64,000 nucleotides of DNA from Pseudomonadota bacterium (GCA_021777765.1 JAJYDF010000010.1:1-64000), one strand, 5' to 3'; shown: positions 17,046 through 27,200, counted from the stretch's first letter. Notes: generated by a model not told the origin, from the sequence alone. Made by a program: numbers and translations.

Positions 17046-20000
17046 CTAAAACTTAGCTTGATGAATTGTTGGCGAACTTCCTTTGTTGTCTTTTGATTCT
17101 ACGATTTCTGTAGTATCTTTTTTGCTGATAGGTGGAGGCTCTTTTTTCTCTTTTGATTTTTCAAGGGCTAGCTTAGCTTGATTTAATTTTTCCTGCTTTT
17201 TTTCCCAAAACTTATCTTCCGACTGTTTGAAATATTCTTCTTTTTTATGTGAAACAGGTCTTTCACAAGAACTTAGCTCTCCTAAAAGTTGTTCTCTCCT
17301 TTTATCTTTTTTTAGTTCTTCTCTTAACTTTAAGTTGAGATTATCATTCTCATCAAGAAAATCCATATGTGCAAATTCACGCATTGCCCCAATACGTAGC
17401 TCTTTAACCAAGCTCTCTTTTAAATCTTTAGGAATACAGCATTGGTGTTCTTTTAATATATAAAATAGACGCTCGCCTCTGCCTTCTCGCATTTTCTCTA
17501 ACATTTTTTTATCTTCGGCACTGAGTTCTTTTTTACCACTACCACCACTATACATGATATGAAGTTTATCTTCGTCTAACGGATCTAAGTCTGTGAGTAA
17601 CTTGATGATAGGTGTGTCGATATTTCTAAAATCATTATACGATATCATTTTAAATGCCTTTATAAGTCGTTCTTCTGTTAAGCCAGTATTTTCAAGAATA
17701 TTACCAATAATATCCTCATCGAAGTCACAATATTCAATCTTTTCTTTTGGAGAAGATTCGATAATTGTTTGTTCTTTTTTCTCGACTTTTTCATCTTTTT
17801 CTTTTGATTTTTCTCTACTTTCTTTATCAAAGGAGCTCACTTTAATGTCTAACTGATCAATTCCCTTCATTATTTTACGCCAATCACCAATCTGTTTCTC
17901 TTTTTCACTCACTATCTCTTCTGTACTTTTGGTAATTAATTGTTGAATCATTTCGTTATTTTGGCTTAACTTAAACAAGTCTGGATTATTGAGCTCAATC
18001 GATGCAATTATTAATGCATATTTTACAAGCGCAACTAACTCTTTATTATCCTTAATTTTTTCAGGGTTACTATTAAATGTGAGAAGTAATTTCTTTACTT
18101 TATTATTTATTTCTTCTTTATTATTCTCACCAATCACAAATGGATTATTAGAAATAGAAATTAATAATATTTCTTTTTGGTTTTCAGTTAATTTTCCTGT
18201 AATTTGTTCCATCAAAGGGAAATAACGCTTCATAATATCACGTGTTAGATTATCAGGTTTGTCTAAACGATTTGCGCTTTTAGCCCGAAGTAAACTTTCA
18301 TGTTTCTCCATGTCATGAAATAATAAACCTGCTAAAACCATAGATTTGTCATTTTCTTCTAGGCCATCACAGATTTTTTGACATTTTTTGATCATCTGAG
18401 AAAGATGTTCATGCATCATACATCTTTCTTTATCGCGCGACGGTTTTAATAATCGATAATTTAATTCTTTATTTTCTTTTAATTTATCAATTATTTTTTC
18501 CGCCAATTCTTCTGAATTAAATCCTTCACTTATAGCAGATTTAAGCTCTTTACCCACTTTTTGCATGTTTTCCAAAAGAGCCATTTCTTTGATATTTAAT
18601 TGTTTAAGATCTTCACTTCCCTCTCGCATGCTAGGGCAAAATAACTGAATGAAGGGCTGATGCCCGATATCTGTATCAGAAGTATATCCCTCTTTATCAA
18701 CTTGGCTCATTCTGATATCCATGATGGTGTATTGCATCCTGGCCTCATCAGCACTATAACAAACCATTTTCATTAATCTTTCTAAATCTTTTAAGATATC
18801 ATCGTTTAATAGTTCCTCGCCGTTAACCTTCTTTATTAAAACAGTGTAAATAGCTTCTTGAGAATATTTATCTTTTAAATGATCCATTACGAATTGATTA
18901 AATTTTGCAAGCTGTAATTCTTTTTGTTTGTTATCGATAATTCCAAATAATTGGGGTGCAAGTGTTGGATTAAGAATTAATTGCCATGTATTATAAATAT
19001 CAGAAAGATAATTAGCCCTTTTATTTAAATCTATACCACCGACAGCAGCGAATCCTGTCCCCGACGTCCAAATATCATCTAACACAAATTCACTAGGTGA
19101 TTGACCAATGCTTTCAGCCATATCCTCTAATGAGAAACTCATTCCTTCTTTCAATATTTGCTCACTATCTCTCAGATAGATATTATAATGATACGACGCC
19201 ATACTTCCTGGCACGATATGATAGCGTAAGTTCATTAATAATCTGTCTTCTAATGCAAACTGGTTGGGCTCAAATCGTTTATCTACGCTGGCTACATAGT
19301 CATAACGCGTTTTAGTTTCCTCTTCTACTGCATGTTTAATTATTTTTTCAAACTCTTCCACCGGCACGAGAAAAGTCAAAATGCGGGGGTTTTGTATAAC
19401 ATATCTCATATCACTATCTTTCAACGGCACTTCTTTTATATCAGTTGGATAAGAAAATGGTTCACTAAATTGTTTAATAACGGTTGGCAAATCAGAACGG
19501 ATTTCACCTTTTTTCTTTGTTACTTTAGAGGTATTGCCCTCGTTGACGAAATTTTCAAGTAACGATTTTAATTGTTCTATAGAAGTCAAATCAGTCGTTT
19601 CAATTGATTCCATTCTTTTGATGACCGCTTCTAATGTTTTAAAATTATCTGAAATTTTTTCAAATTCAAAATATTTTTTAGCTTCATCGATTAAAGCGAC
19701 ATTTGATTTTGCCTGCTCAATGGATTCAGGGTTTTCAATATATTTACGATTGTTCTTTAATATAAATTCTTTCAGTCTATGCTCAATAAATTCTTTAAAA
19801 TCTTTTTCATCGTTAATAAAACAACTCTTCTTAAAATTTTCAAAAGCAACAAAGACTTTAAGTAATTTTTCTCTTAAGTCAGCAATTTTATGATATGCTG
19901 ATAAACATGCTGTTGAATCATATTGACTGGGATCTTTAATAGCCAGTTCTTTTACTTTTTCCATGAGCCTAGAGCAAATATCTTCTATAGATTGTTTTGA

Positions 20001-23000
20001 AAAAATTCTTTTGTCTATTGTTTTTTTTGTTTCCAAAACATCATCTACTAATTTATTCTTATACTCTATTGGATTATATTCCCAAGCATGTTCTGCTCTA
20101 TATTTAGCAACCCATAATCCTGCTCTGCGTAATCGTCCGGCAGCGATGTATGAGGCGCCTGATTGCGTTTTACCAGCGGACCAAATAATTTCTCCAGTAT
20201 GCGGATTTTGGTGAATATCGCGATAGCCATTGTTTGTAATTGCCGTTCCGGGTTTACCATCAATTGGTATTAATTCTGGCGTATAAAATAAAGCAGCATT
20301 GATACGAATACACTCTATATCTTCTTTCTCTTTATGAACCATCTCAGTTGCATACTCACCACGCGCAATGATTTCACCTTTATGATTCCTATAAGGAGAT
20401 ATGATTCCTATTGTTTCAGAATAAGTTGAATAATTTCCTGTATGTTTTTCCATCATCCTAAATTGCGATAGATCTCTTTTTTGTAAGATTTTCTCATCAA
20501 TGAGCATAGGCATTTTTGATAACATTGCCTTAGTGCCTTCAACATCTCTACAACATTCATAATATTTTTTCGCATCATAACTACTAACCATACCAAAGCG
20601 CGAACTGGGGCATTCAATTTTGCTACCGGTCGAAATATTTGCCTGTCGCGCATAATCTAAAGAGACATCAATAAGATTGTTTATATGCACATCTTTGCTA
20701 TCAAATAATTGTAAAATATGGGGCTCTACATCTTTAACAATGTCTTCCTGGTCTTTTTTACAACGTACTAAATCTATCCCATGACATAATTTAAGCACAT
20801 TACTAATTAATTCAGCTTTATGAACTTTAGTGTGCATTAATTGCCTAAGGTCTTCATGGTTTTGTTCCTCTTGATAATTTGAAGTAAAAATTTTCAGTGG
20901 TTCCTCAATTCCTGATATTATTTTTTTTAGGTCACTATATTTATCAGTTAAACCTTTTTGAAAATTACTATTTATCAATCCCAGCAGAATATCAATTTTT
21001 TTCTGATCAGGTTTTTCTTTAAGACATTCTTGAAATAGAAAATTCAAATCTTTTGCATAGTCTGGATATTTTGATAATAGCTCCTCTTTTTGTGGTGGAT
21101 TTAGATTATTTATTGTCTTAAACACTGTATTAAAATAATCACATAATACATACAACGAATTTTTTTGATACTTTTGATCACCTTCTTTATTAAAAGCCAT
21201 AAATGTATTTAGACCAGTATAAATGTTGATACCTTCTCCTATTTGCTGATACAGATCAGGATGAATTCCTAATCCTTCTGCAACAATTTCATATATTTTT
21301 CGTGATCGCATTATATTAAATGGATTATCTTTACCTGATGCTTCATTCGTTCTGCCACTACGATACAAATACATTGCCAATTGGATGCACCTTTTTTCTT
21401 CATCATTTAGCTGAGAAATTGCTTTGCTATATTCTGATTTGCCATAACGATTAATAAGATCCATATATTTTTCTAAATAATCTAATTGTCGTATTGAATG
21501 TGTGCCACCATGGTTGGGACGGAAGGCAAAAATTCTTTCAAATCCTGATTCGTTAAAATCTTCACTTAAGCATTTTTTTGGTTCAATTTCATATTGCTGA
21601 TCAATAAAAAAATCGTTTAATACCTGCCAGATGAAACATTCTGAGTATTCCGAAAAATCAATTTCTTTAGGAAACACCCTTTTTACCTTCACCATTTCTT
21701 TTTGATCTTCGCCTTTTTTGTCATGTTTACCTTTTTGTGATTCTCTCTCATCCAATGATTCTTTCTTGTCTGATTTAACAATTCGTGTTTCTTCGTTATA
21801 CGATAAATCAATTTCAACCAATTCAACACCTCGATATTTATTTGTTAAACGCTCTGGATCTCTCAAGTCAAACACTGAAACATCGTGATCTTTAAACGTC
21901 GGATAATGCATTATTTCATCAAATAATGAGGAGGTAAGCGGTGATTTAATTTTGTCAGATAAAATTCTTAAAGCTGAATCGAGAGAATACCCTTTCTCCT
22001 TTAAAAGCAAAGCACAATCAAATACAAAATAAATGCCCTTCTCTCCTAACATTAACAATTGTTTCATTTGATTTTCTTTAAATTCTGATAGCCACTGAAT
22101 AGAATCCTTATGTTTTTTATTTACGTATATTGAAAGGTTTTCAGATATTTTTACTAGATCTATTGATCTCTTTTCACTTAATACCGGTTTACTTGAGATT
22201 TTATCTTTTAATTGACTAACTTGTTCTGAAATAATAGATTTTTCATTTTCTTGTACTTGATAAATTTTTGAATCTACTTTTTTGTCAACACCTAACTTAC
22301 CAAGCATAAAATCAACATTTTTAATATACATCTCCTTAAAATCAATCTTGCTTGCTGTTTCCATATCCAATTGTACTTCATGCTCTAAAACAGTAAGCTC
22401 CATTTTTTTTATTAGATTTTCACACAATTTATAATAATCGTTATTCTTAACACCACCAGCATCAAAAAAATATGCTTGTTTTTTTTGCGTATCAATTATA
22501 ATTGTTGATATATATTTAGCGTCAGCATTCAATTTCACATCAGATTTCTCATCAGGTTTTCCATCAAATGGAAAAATTGGTATTGCAATATATCTCTGAT
22601 CGGTATTTCTGATAATTGATTTTATAAATTTCTCTAAAAGCTCTGCTTTTGGTATTGGTTCAGCTCTAGGTTTAGGCTCTTCTTTCAATTGAGATTCTTC
22701 TTTGGGTTTAAGCTCTTCTTTCAATTGAGATTCTTCTTTGGGTTTAAGCTCTTCTTTCAATTGGGATTCTTCTTTTGGTTTAGAATCTTCTTTTGGCTTA
22801 GACTCTCCTTTCGATTGGGATTCTTCTTTCGATTTACGTTCTTTTTTCGGTTTTTTGCTATCTCTAATTTGTTGTTCAAATCTATTAATATGCGAATATA
22901 AAGATGCAGATGTCACTGGCATAATCGCAAATAGATCTTTGTACTGCTCCATTAATTGCTGATTAAGTTTATCAATTTCTTCGAGGGGTAAGACTATTTT

Positions 23001-24308
23001 AAGAGTAGCGCTATTTTGTTTTTCTTTTTCTTCTATTACTCTTTCTTGCTTAACACTTTTTTCTTGTAAAACTATTTCTTTTTCACGAATATGTAATTCA
23101 CTTAAGTCAGAGGTACTCTCATCAATCTCCTTCGGTTTACCTAAATCCTTTTTTTCAAATTTCCCAAAAGATACTTTAAGGTGATTGAAATTGGATTTTT
23201 GAACCATTTCTTCTTTTTGTGAGGATGATTGAAATTTTAACTTAGGAGAAACAGTAGAAAATCTAAGTGGGCTTGGATTTAATCTAATATGATATTTCTC
23301 CTCAATACTCTCGCCATATTGAGTTGCCCACTTATTCATATCCATTAACAGAGAATCTGATTGAGTAGTCACTAATTGACATATTTTAAGAGACGATTCT
23401 TTATACCATTCAGCACATGAATTTGTGCCAGTCTCTTGTTTTTGATTTACCGGCGTTAAATCTTCCATATTAAATTTTTTTAATAATGGTTGCGCCATCA
23501 TATGATAAATATTGTTCGTTGAATCGCTATGTACGATGCCCATACTATCAAAATAGTAAGACTTTTTAGTCTGAGTATCTATTACCATAGAAGCATAGTG
23601 ACCCATTTTACTTTTTAGCTGATCACTCAATTCTGAATTAGACATGTCTATTGTAAAAACATGCGGAAAAACAGGTACAATAATATAACGCTGGTCCTTT
23701 TTTCCAGCCATCTCTCCTAGATGTTTGATGAGATCATCGATATTTTCATGATTCATAAGTTGACAGAGTGGCATTGGCGAGACAGTTATTGCAGATAAAC
23801 CTTGGATCTCTTCATTGATTTTTGAAACATCTTGATCAGATGAATATGTCGACTTTTCTTTGCTGCTAGATTCTTTTTCCTTAAGCGGTTTTTTTTCTTG
23901 TCTTGACATCTGCATAGCCATTTGTGCGCCCCAAATGTCAGTAACAAATTTGTATGTTTCAGACAACAATTTTTCTGCGTTACTATCATTCAACGTTTTG
24001 AGTGATTCTAATAAAATTTTAGCGTTATCAAAATAACTTTGATATTGATCTCCCAAATCTTGTTGTAATATTTTATCTATGAGAATTAATTCTGGTAGAA
24101 ATATTTCATTTATTTGCGACTGTTTTACTAATGATAAAAATGATTGTGTTTTAACCTCTTTTTTGAAAGTGCTTTTAGACGAAATATCACTTTCTCTGAG
24201 TGGTTCACTTTTTCTAGAAGTCAAATCAGTTGATTGTACAGTCTCAGATAGCCCTTCTTTAACTTTTTCGTCAATACCTTTTTCTACATCAGATAACTTC
24301 CTGCTCAT
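17046..24308 (-). CDS. Giant 2420-aa multidomain protein with Ulp-like and SidE-PDE-like motifs
   Basis: Several modules can be seen in order. (1) About 195-310: a CE-clan (Ulp1/SidE-DUB type) cysteine protease signature with His237 in M-G-H-Y-A-S-M-V-I-D, Asp254 in Y-Y-F-D-S-M-G and Cys298 in T-G-T-N-S-C-A-E-W, and Gln291 just before it. (2) About 490-545: a Lys/Glu/Pro tandem repeat. (3) About 572-660: a second copy of the first fold with His replaced by Lys and no Cys. (4) About 925-1190: R-P-N-H-G-G-T-H-S (His933), S-G-R-T-N-E-A-S (Glu989) and C-H-G-I-D-L-V-R-C (His1176), resembling the SidE phosphodiesterase motifs. (5) About 1966-1999: H-E-H-L and F-H-D-M-E-K, HD-like. No mono-ADP-ribosyltransferase motif was found. 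Both ends are charged and low in complexity, with no signal peptide. I infer a secreted effector acting on ubiquitin-type signals in a host cell. Module 1 is fairly sure, module 4 tentative, module 5 weak. Confidence 0.75.
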   Translation of the reverse strand: MSRKLSDVEKGIDEKVKEGLSETVQSTDLTSRKSEPLRESDISSKSTFKKEVKTQSFLSLVKQSQINEIFLPELILIDKILQQDLGDQYQSYFDNAKILLESLKTLNDSNAEKLLSETYKFVTDIWGAQMAMQMSRQEKKPLKEKESSSKEKSTYSSDQDVSKINEEIQGLSAITVSPMPLCQLMNHENIDDLIKHLGEMAGKKDQRYIIVPVFPHVFTIDMSNSELSDQLKSKMGHYASMVIDTQTKKSYYFDSMGIVHSDSTNNIYHMMAQPLLKKFNMEDLTPVNQKQETGTNSCAEWYKESSLKICQLVTTQSDSLLMDMNKWATQYGESIEEKYHIRLNPSPLRFSTVSPKLKFQSSSQKEEMVQKSNFNHLKVSFGKFEKKDLGKPKEIDESTSDLSELHIREKEIVLQEKSVKQERVIEEKEKQNSATLKIVLPLEEIDKLNQQLMEQYKDLFAIMPVTSASLYSHINRFEQQIRDSKKPKKERKSKEESQSKGESKPKEDSKPKEESQLKEELKPKEESQLKEELKPKEESQLKEEPKPRAEPIPKAELLEKFIKSIIRNTDQRYIAIPIFPFDGKPDEKSDVKLNADAKYISTIIIDTQKKQAYFFDAGGVKNNDYYKLCENLIKKMELTVLEHEVQLDMETASKIDFKEMYIKNVDFMLGKLGVDKKVDSKIYQVQENEKSIISEQVSQLKDKISSKPVLSEKRSIDLVKISENLSIYVNKKHKDSIQWLSEFKENQMKQLLMLGEKGIYFVFDCALLLKEKGYSLDSALRILSDKIKSPLTSSLFDEIMHYPTFKDHDVSVFDLRDPERLTNKYRGVELVEIDLSYNEETRIVKSDKKESLDERESQKGKHDKKGEDQKEMVKVKRVFPKEIDFSEYSECFIWQVLNDFFIDQQYEIEPKKCLSEDFNESGFERIFAFRPNHGGTHSIRQLDYLEKYMDLINRYGKSEYSKAISQLNDEEKRCIQLAMYLYRSGRTNEASGKDNPFNIMRSRKIYEIVAEGLGIHPDLYQQIGEGINIYTGLNTFMAFNKEGDQKYQKNSLYVLCDYFNTVFKTINNLNPPQKEELLSKYPDYAKDLNFLFQECLKEKPDQKKIDILLGLINSNFQKGLTDKYSDLKKIISGIEEPLKIFTSNYQEEQNHEDLRQLMHTKVHKAELISNVLKLCHGIDLVRCKKDQEDIVKDVEPHILQLFDSKDVHINNLIDVSLDYARQANISTGSKIECPSSRFGMVSSYDAKKYYECCRDVEGTKAMLSKMPMLIDEKILQKRDLSQFRMMEKHTGNYSTYSETIGIISPYRNHKGEIIARGEYATEMVHKEKEDIECIRINAALFYTPELIPIDGKPGTAITNNGYRDIHQNPHTGEIIWSAGKTQSGASYIAAGRLRRAGLWVAKYRAEHAWEYNPIEYKNKLVDDVLETKKTIDKRIFSKQSIEDICSRLMEKVKELAIKDPSQYDSTACLSAYHKIADLREKLLKVFVAFENFKKSCFINDEKDFKEFIEHRLKEFILKNNRKYIENPESIEQAKSNVALIDEAKKYFEFEKISDNFKTLEAVIKRMESIETTDLTSIEQLKSLLENFVNEGNTSKVTKKKGEIRSDLPTVIKQFSEPFSYPTDIKEVPLKDSDMRYVIQNPRILTFLVPVEEFEKIIKHAVEEETKTRYDYVASVDKRFEPNQFALEDRLLMNLRYHIVPGSMASYHYNIYLRDSEQILKEGMSFSLEDMAESIGQSPSEFVLDDIWTSGTGFAAVGGIDLNKRANYLSDIYNTWQLILNPTLAPQLFGIIDNKQKELQLAKFNQFVMDHLKDKYSQEAIYTVLIKKVNGEELLNDDILKDLERLMKMVCYSADEARMQYTIMDIRMSQVDKEGYTSDTDIGHQPFIQLFCPSMREGSEDLKQLNIKEMALLENMQKVGKELKSAISEGFNSEELAEKIIDKLKENKELNYRLLKPSRDKERCMMHEHLSQMIKKCQKICDGLEENDKSMVLAGLLFHDMEKHESLLRAKSANRLDKPDNLTRDIMKRYFPLMEQITGKLTENQKEILLISISNNPFVIGENNKEEINNKVKKLLLTFNSNPEKIKDNKELVALVKYALIIASIELNNPDLFKLSQNNEMIQQLITKSTEEIVSEKEKQIGDWRKIMKGIDQLDIKVSSFDKESREKSKEKDEKVEKKEQTIIESSPKEKIEYCDFDEDIIGNILENTGLTEERLIKAFKMISYNDFRNIDTPIIKLLTDLDPLDEDKLHIMYSGGSGKKELSAEDKKMLEKMREGRGERLFYILKEHQCCIPKDLKESLVKELRIGAMREFAHMDFLDENDNLNLKLREELKKDKRREQLLGELSSCERPVSHKKEEYFKQSEDKFWEKKQEKLNQAKLALEKSKEKKEPPPISKKDTTEIVESKDNKGSSPTIHQAKF
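22674..22840 (-). repeat. Tandem 36-bp repeat coding a 12-residue Lys/Glu/Pro unit
   Basis: Two near-identical and several diverged 36-bp units lie inside the giant gene and encode copies of K-P-K-E-E-S-Q-L-K-E-E-L. The unit length is a multiple of three, so copy-number change keeps the frame. The segment separates the intact and degenerate Ulp-like modules and probably acts as an extended charged linker. Confidence 0.8.
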
Positions 24309-24444
24309 AACAAACTCTTTTTCTAGGAATTTGCTTATAATTATAGCTTATATAATATATTTTATTTTCAAGAAAAATTACTTATGTGGTGAACATAGAA
24401 ATTGATTAATACGAATTTATTTGTAGGTTAAATAGCTTTGAAGT

Positions 24445-24915
24445 TTATTTAATATCACTGAGGTTTTTTTGATTCGCAGGACCATTAAGCAAATGAGTCA
24501 ATTCATCACAATAAATCATTTTACCATTCTGAATTTTAAATAGCGCAATAATACGAATATCTAAATGTGTACCATCTTTTTTAATTGCATGCACAACATA
24601 ACTGGTAGCAATTTGATCGCCTTCGACAACAATTTCATCGAAAGTTAATTGATAGGATTTCATCATTTGTTTAATTGTTAACATATGATGAAGCCATTGT
24701 TGAAAATTAAAAGTTTGACCATCGATATGTTCAATATATTGGTCAGACATATATTTTGAATAATCTGTGGTGTTCATTGCAAAACCATAATGCAATGCTG
24801 TTTGGATCCATTGTTTTGATTGATCAGGATTCATGACCTGATTTTGGTCAGCATAACTGTAAATGCTGACCAAATTGATTAAAATAAATATTAAATATTT
24901 AAATTTAAGTTTCAT
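24445..24915 (-). CDS. Secreted SnoaL/NTF2-like protein
   Basis: A 156-aa protein with an N-terminal signal peptide (basic start, hydrophobic core to about residue 20, cut near Y-S-Y-A). The mature part follows the SnoaL/NTF2-like pattern: helices, then Y-S-K-Y-M-S-D-Q-Y-I-E-H, then antiparallel strands with I-A-L-F-K-I-Q-N-G-K-M-I-Y-C-D-E-L near the end. This fold binds small hydrophobic ligands or acts as a small enzyme; no substrate can be named. The ATG is 12 bases downstream of sucD on the same strand, so it may share that transcript, though it has no evident link to the TCA cycle. Confidence 0.65.
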   Translation of the reverse strand: MKLKFKYLIFILINLVSIYSYADQNQVMNPDQSKQWIQTALHYGFAMNTTDYSKYMSDQYIEHIDGQTFNFQQWLHHMLTIKQMMKSYQLTFDEIVVEGDQIATSYVVHAIKKDGTHLDIRIIALFKIQNGKMIYCDELTHLLNGPANQKNLSDIK

Positions 24916-24927
24916 ATAAAAAAACTT

Positions 24928-25803
24928 TTACCAACCCATTACTTCTTTGACTTTTTTGCCCATATCAGCAGGTGATCGTACTGTGTGTACACCAGCCGCT
25001 TCTAATGCTGCAAATTTTTCTGCGGCTGTTCCTTTACCACCAGAAATAATTGCACCAGCGTGTCCCATACGTTTACCAGCAGGTGCTGTTACGCCTGCGA
25101 TATAGGAAATAACTGGTTTAGTCACATTATGTTTAATGAATTCTGCGGCTTCTTCTTCAGCAGAACCACCAATTTCACCCACCATAATAATGACTTCAGT
25201 TTGTGGATCATTTTGAAACATGCCTAATGCATCAATATGTGTGGTACCAGGAATTGGATCACCACCGATACCAATACAAGTACTTTGACCAAATCCTAAA
25301 TCAGTGGTTTGTTTTACAGCTTCATAAGTTAATGTACCAGACCGTGACACAATTCCCACTTTACCGGGTTTATGAATATGTCCTGGCATAATTCCGATTT
25401 TACATTCACCGGGTGTAATTATTCCTGGACAATTGGGTCCAATTAAACGTGATTGAGTATTATTTTCTAAATACACTTTCACTTCTAACATATCTAACGC
25501 GGGAATTCCTTCTGTAATACAAACAATTAATTTAAGTCCTGCATCTGCAGCTTCAATAATTGAATCTTTACAATAAGGTGCAGGTACGTAAATTACAGTT
25601 GCATCTGCTTTAGTTGCATCAACCGCTTCACGCACTGTATTAAATACAGGTAAGCCTAAATGTAATTGACCACCTTTTCCGGGTGTGACACCACCAACCA
25701 TTTTTGTGCCGTATTCAATTGCTTGTTGTGAATGCAAAGTACCTTGATTTCCAGTAAATCCCTGACAAATCACCTTAGTATTTTTATTAACTAAAACGCT
25801 CAT
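24928..25803 (-). CDS. sucD: Succinyl-CoA synthetase, alpha subunit
   Basis: SucD, with SucC, converts succinyl-CoA to succinate with formation of ATP or GTP. The CoA-binding N-terminus is present ([14 protein letters not shown]). So is the active-site His region [14 protein letters not shown], where His is phosphorylated. The 291-aa length is standard. The start codon overlaps the sucC stop by one base, so the two are translationally coupled. Confidence 0.97.
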   Translation of the reverse strand: MSVLVNKNTKVICQGFTGNQGTLHSQQAIEYGTKMVGGVTPGKGGQLHLGLPVFNTVREAVDATKADATVIYVPAPYCKDSIIEAADAGLKLIVCITEGIPALDMLEVKVYLENNTQSRLIGPNCPGIITPGECKIGIMPGHIHKPGKVGIVSRSGTLTYEAVKQTTDLGFGQSTCIGIGGDPIPGTTHIDALGMFQNDPQTEVIIMVGEIGGSAEEEAAEFIKHNVTKPVISYIAGVTAPAGKRMGHAGAIISGGKGTAAEKFAALEAAGVHTVRSPADMGKKVKEVMGW

Positions 25804-26972
25804 TATTTATCACCCCCAACAGCTTTAACAATTTTTTGTGCCGCATCGGTTAAACCTTCTGCTGGCGTAATATTTAAACCACTTTCTCGCAATTTTTTTG
25901 CGCCTAAATCCGCATTATTTCCTTCAAGACGAACAACGACAGGAATTTTAATTCCCACTTCGGAAACAGCACCAATAATTCCATCGGCAATTAAATCACA
26001 ACGGACAATGCCACCGAAAATATTAACTAATACGCCTTTTACATTGTGATCAGATAAAATGATTTTAAATGCTTCGCTGACACGTTCTTTGGTAGCACCG
26101 CCGCCAACATCTAAGAAATTAGCAGGACGTCCACCATGTAATTTAATTAAATCCATCGTTGCCATTGCTAATCCTGCACCATTGACCATACAGCCAATGT
26201 CGCCATCCAATGCGATATAATTTAATTCCCAATCACGTGCGCGATTTTCGCGTTCATCTTCTTGTGTGGTGTCACGCATACTGCGGATTTTTGGTTGACG
26301 ATATAATGCATTATCATCGACATTAATTTTGCCATCGAGACATAATAATTTACCATCTGCGGTAACTACTAACGGATTAATTTCAACCAAACTTAAATCA
26401 CATTCCATAAATAATTTACCCAAGCCCGATAATATTTGTGTAAATTCTTTAATTTGATTGAGATCTAAATTTAATTTAAATCCAACCTCACGTGCTTGAT
26501 AAGGTAAAATTCCCACCAATGGATCAACGCTGAATTTCAATATTTTTTCGGGTGTTTGTTCAGCAACTTTTTCAATTTCTACACCACCTTCGGTTGATGC
26601 CATCACCATGACGCGTCTGCTGGATCGATCTAAAACCGCACTTAAATATAATTCACGTGCAATTTGGCAAGGTTGTTCAATTAATACTTGATGGACTGGT
26701 TGACCATGTTCATCAGTTTGATAAGTAACCAAATGTGTGCCTAATAAAGCTTTAGCCGTTGCAGCTAATTCTTCTTTACTAGAAACTAATTTCACACCAC
26801 CCGCTTTACCGCGACCACCTGCGTGAACTTGTGCTTTCACAACCCATCGATCACCACCAATTTGACTTGCAACTGAAAGTGCTTCTTCAACATTCCAAGC
26901 AATTTCACCTGCAGGTACAGGCATATTGTATTCTCTAAATAATTGTTTCGCTTGATATTCATGTAAGTTCAT
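25803..26972 (-). CDS. sucC: Succinyl-CoA synthetase, beta subunit
   Basis: SucC carries the ATP-grasp domain and the CoA/succinate interface of succinyl-CoA synthetase. It starts [12 protein letters not shown], the standard N-terminus. [13 protein letters not shown] (ATP-grasp), L-V-E-I-N-P-L-V-V and the C-terminal G-G-G-A-T and [10 protein letters not shown] segments follow. The 389-aa length is normal. A 178-bp inverted-repeat element lies directly upstream, so sucCD may have lost cotranscription with sucAB. Confidence 0.97.
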   Translation of the reverse strand: MNLHEYQAKQLFREYNMPVPAGEIAWNVEEALSVASQIGGDRWVVKAQVHAGGRGKAGGVKLVSSKEELAATAKALLGTHLVTYQTDEHGQPVHQVLIEQPCQIARELYLSAVLDRSSRRVMVMASTEGGVEIEKVAEQTPEKILKFSVDPLVGILPYQAREVGFKLNLDLNQIKEFTQILSGLGKLFMECDLSLVEINPLVVTADGKLLCLDGKINVDDNALYRQPKIRSMRDTTQEDERENRARDWELNYIALDGDIGCMVNGAGLAMATMDLIKLHGGRPANFLDVGGGATKERVSEAFKIILSDHNVKGVLVNIFGGIVRCDLIADGIIGAVSEVGIKIPVVVRLEGNNADLGAKKLRESGLNITPAEGLTDAAQKIVKAVGGDK

Positions 26973-27022
26973 TTTTTATTTCATCTCCTCAAATTAAAAT
27001 ATTTCAATTTATAAATATAAAT

Positions 27023-27200
27023 GTAGCCTGGGTATAGCCAAATAAAAATCTCATTAAATGTATAATAAATTATCTTTTCTCATTATTCATTTTAACATGC
27101 TGGCGAAACCCGGGTTACACCAGCACTTTGTAATTGAATTATCAGTTATGCAGATAATATTACGATAAACAAGAATATCTTTTGGTTCCACCCAGGCTAC
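27023..27200. repeat. MITE-like element with terminal inverted repeats
   Basis: The sequence begins GTAGCCTGGGTATAGCCAAA and ends TTTGGTTCCACCCAGGCTAC, imperfect inverted termini of about 20 bp. An internal GAAACCCGGGTTACACC palindromic patch lies at about 27105. It fills nearly the whole 233-base gap between sucC and the lipoprotein gene and encodes nothing evident. The termini resemble the TGTAGCC-type units near gpsA. Confidence 0.6.

Noticed and set aside
22689..22962. Phe/Leu-rich open frames antisense to the Lys/Glu repeat
   Set aside because: They are the mirror of the tandem repeat on the other strand and have no start context or relatives.
17046..24308. A SidE-type mono-ADP-ribosyltransferase domain in the giant
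   Set aside because: I looked for an Arg, S-T-S and E-x-E set in residues 1200-1900 and found no convincing trio.
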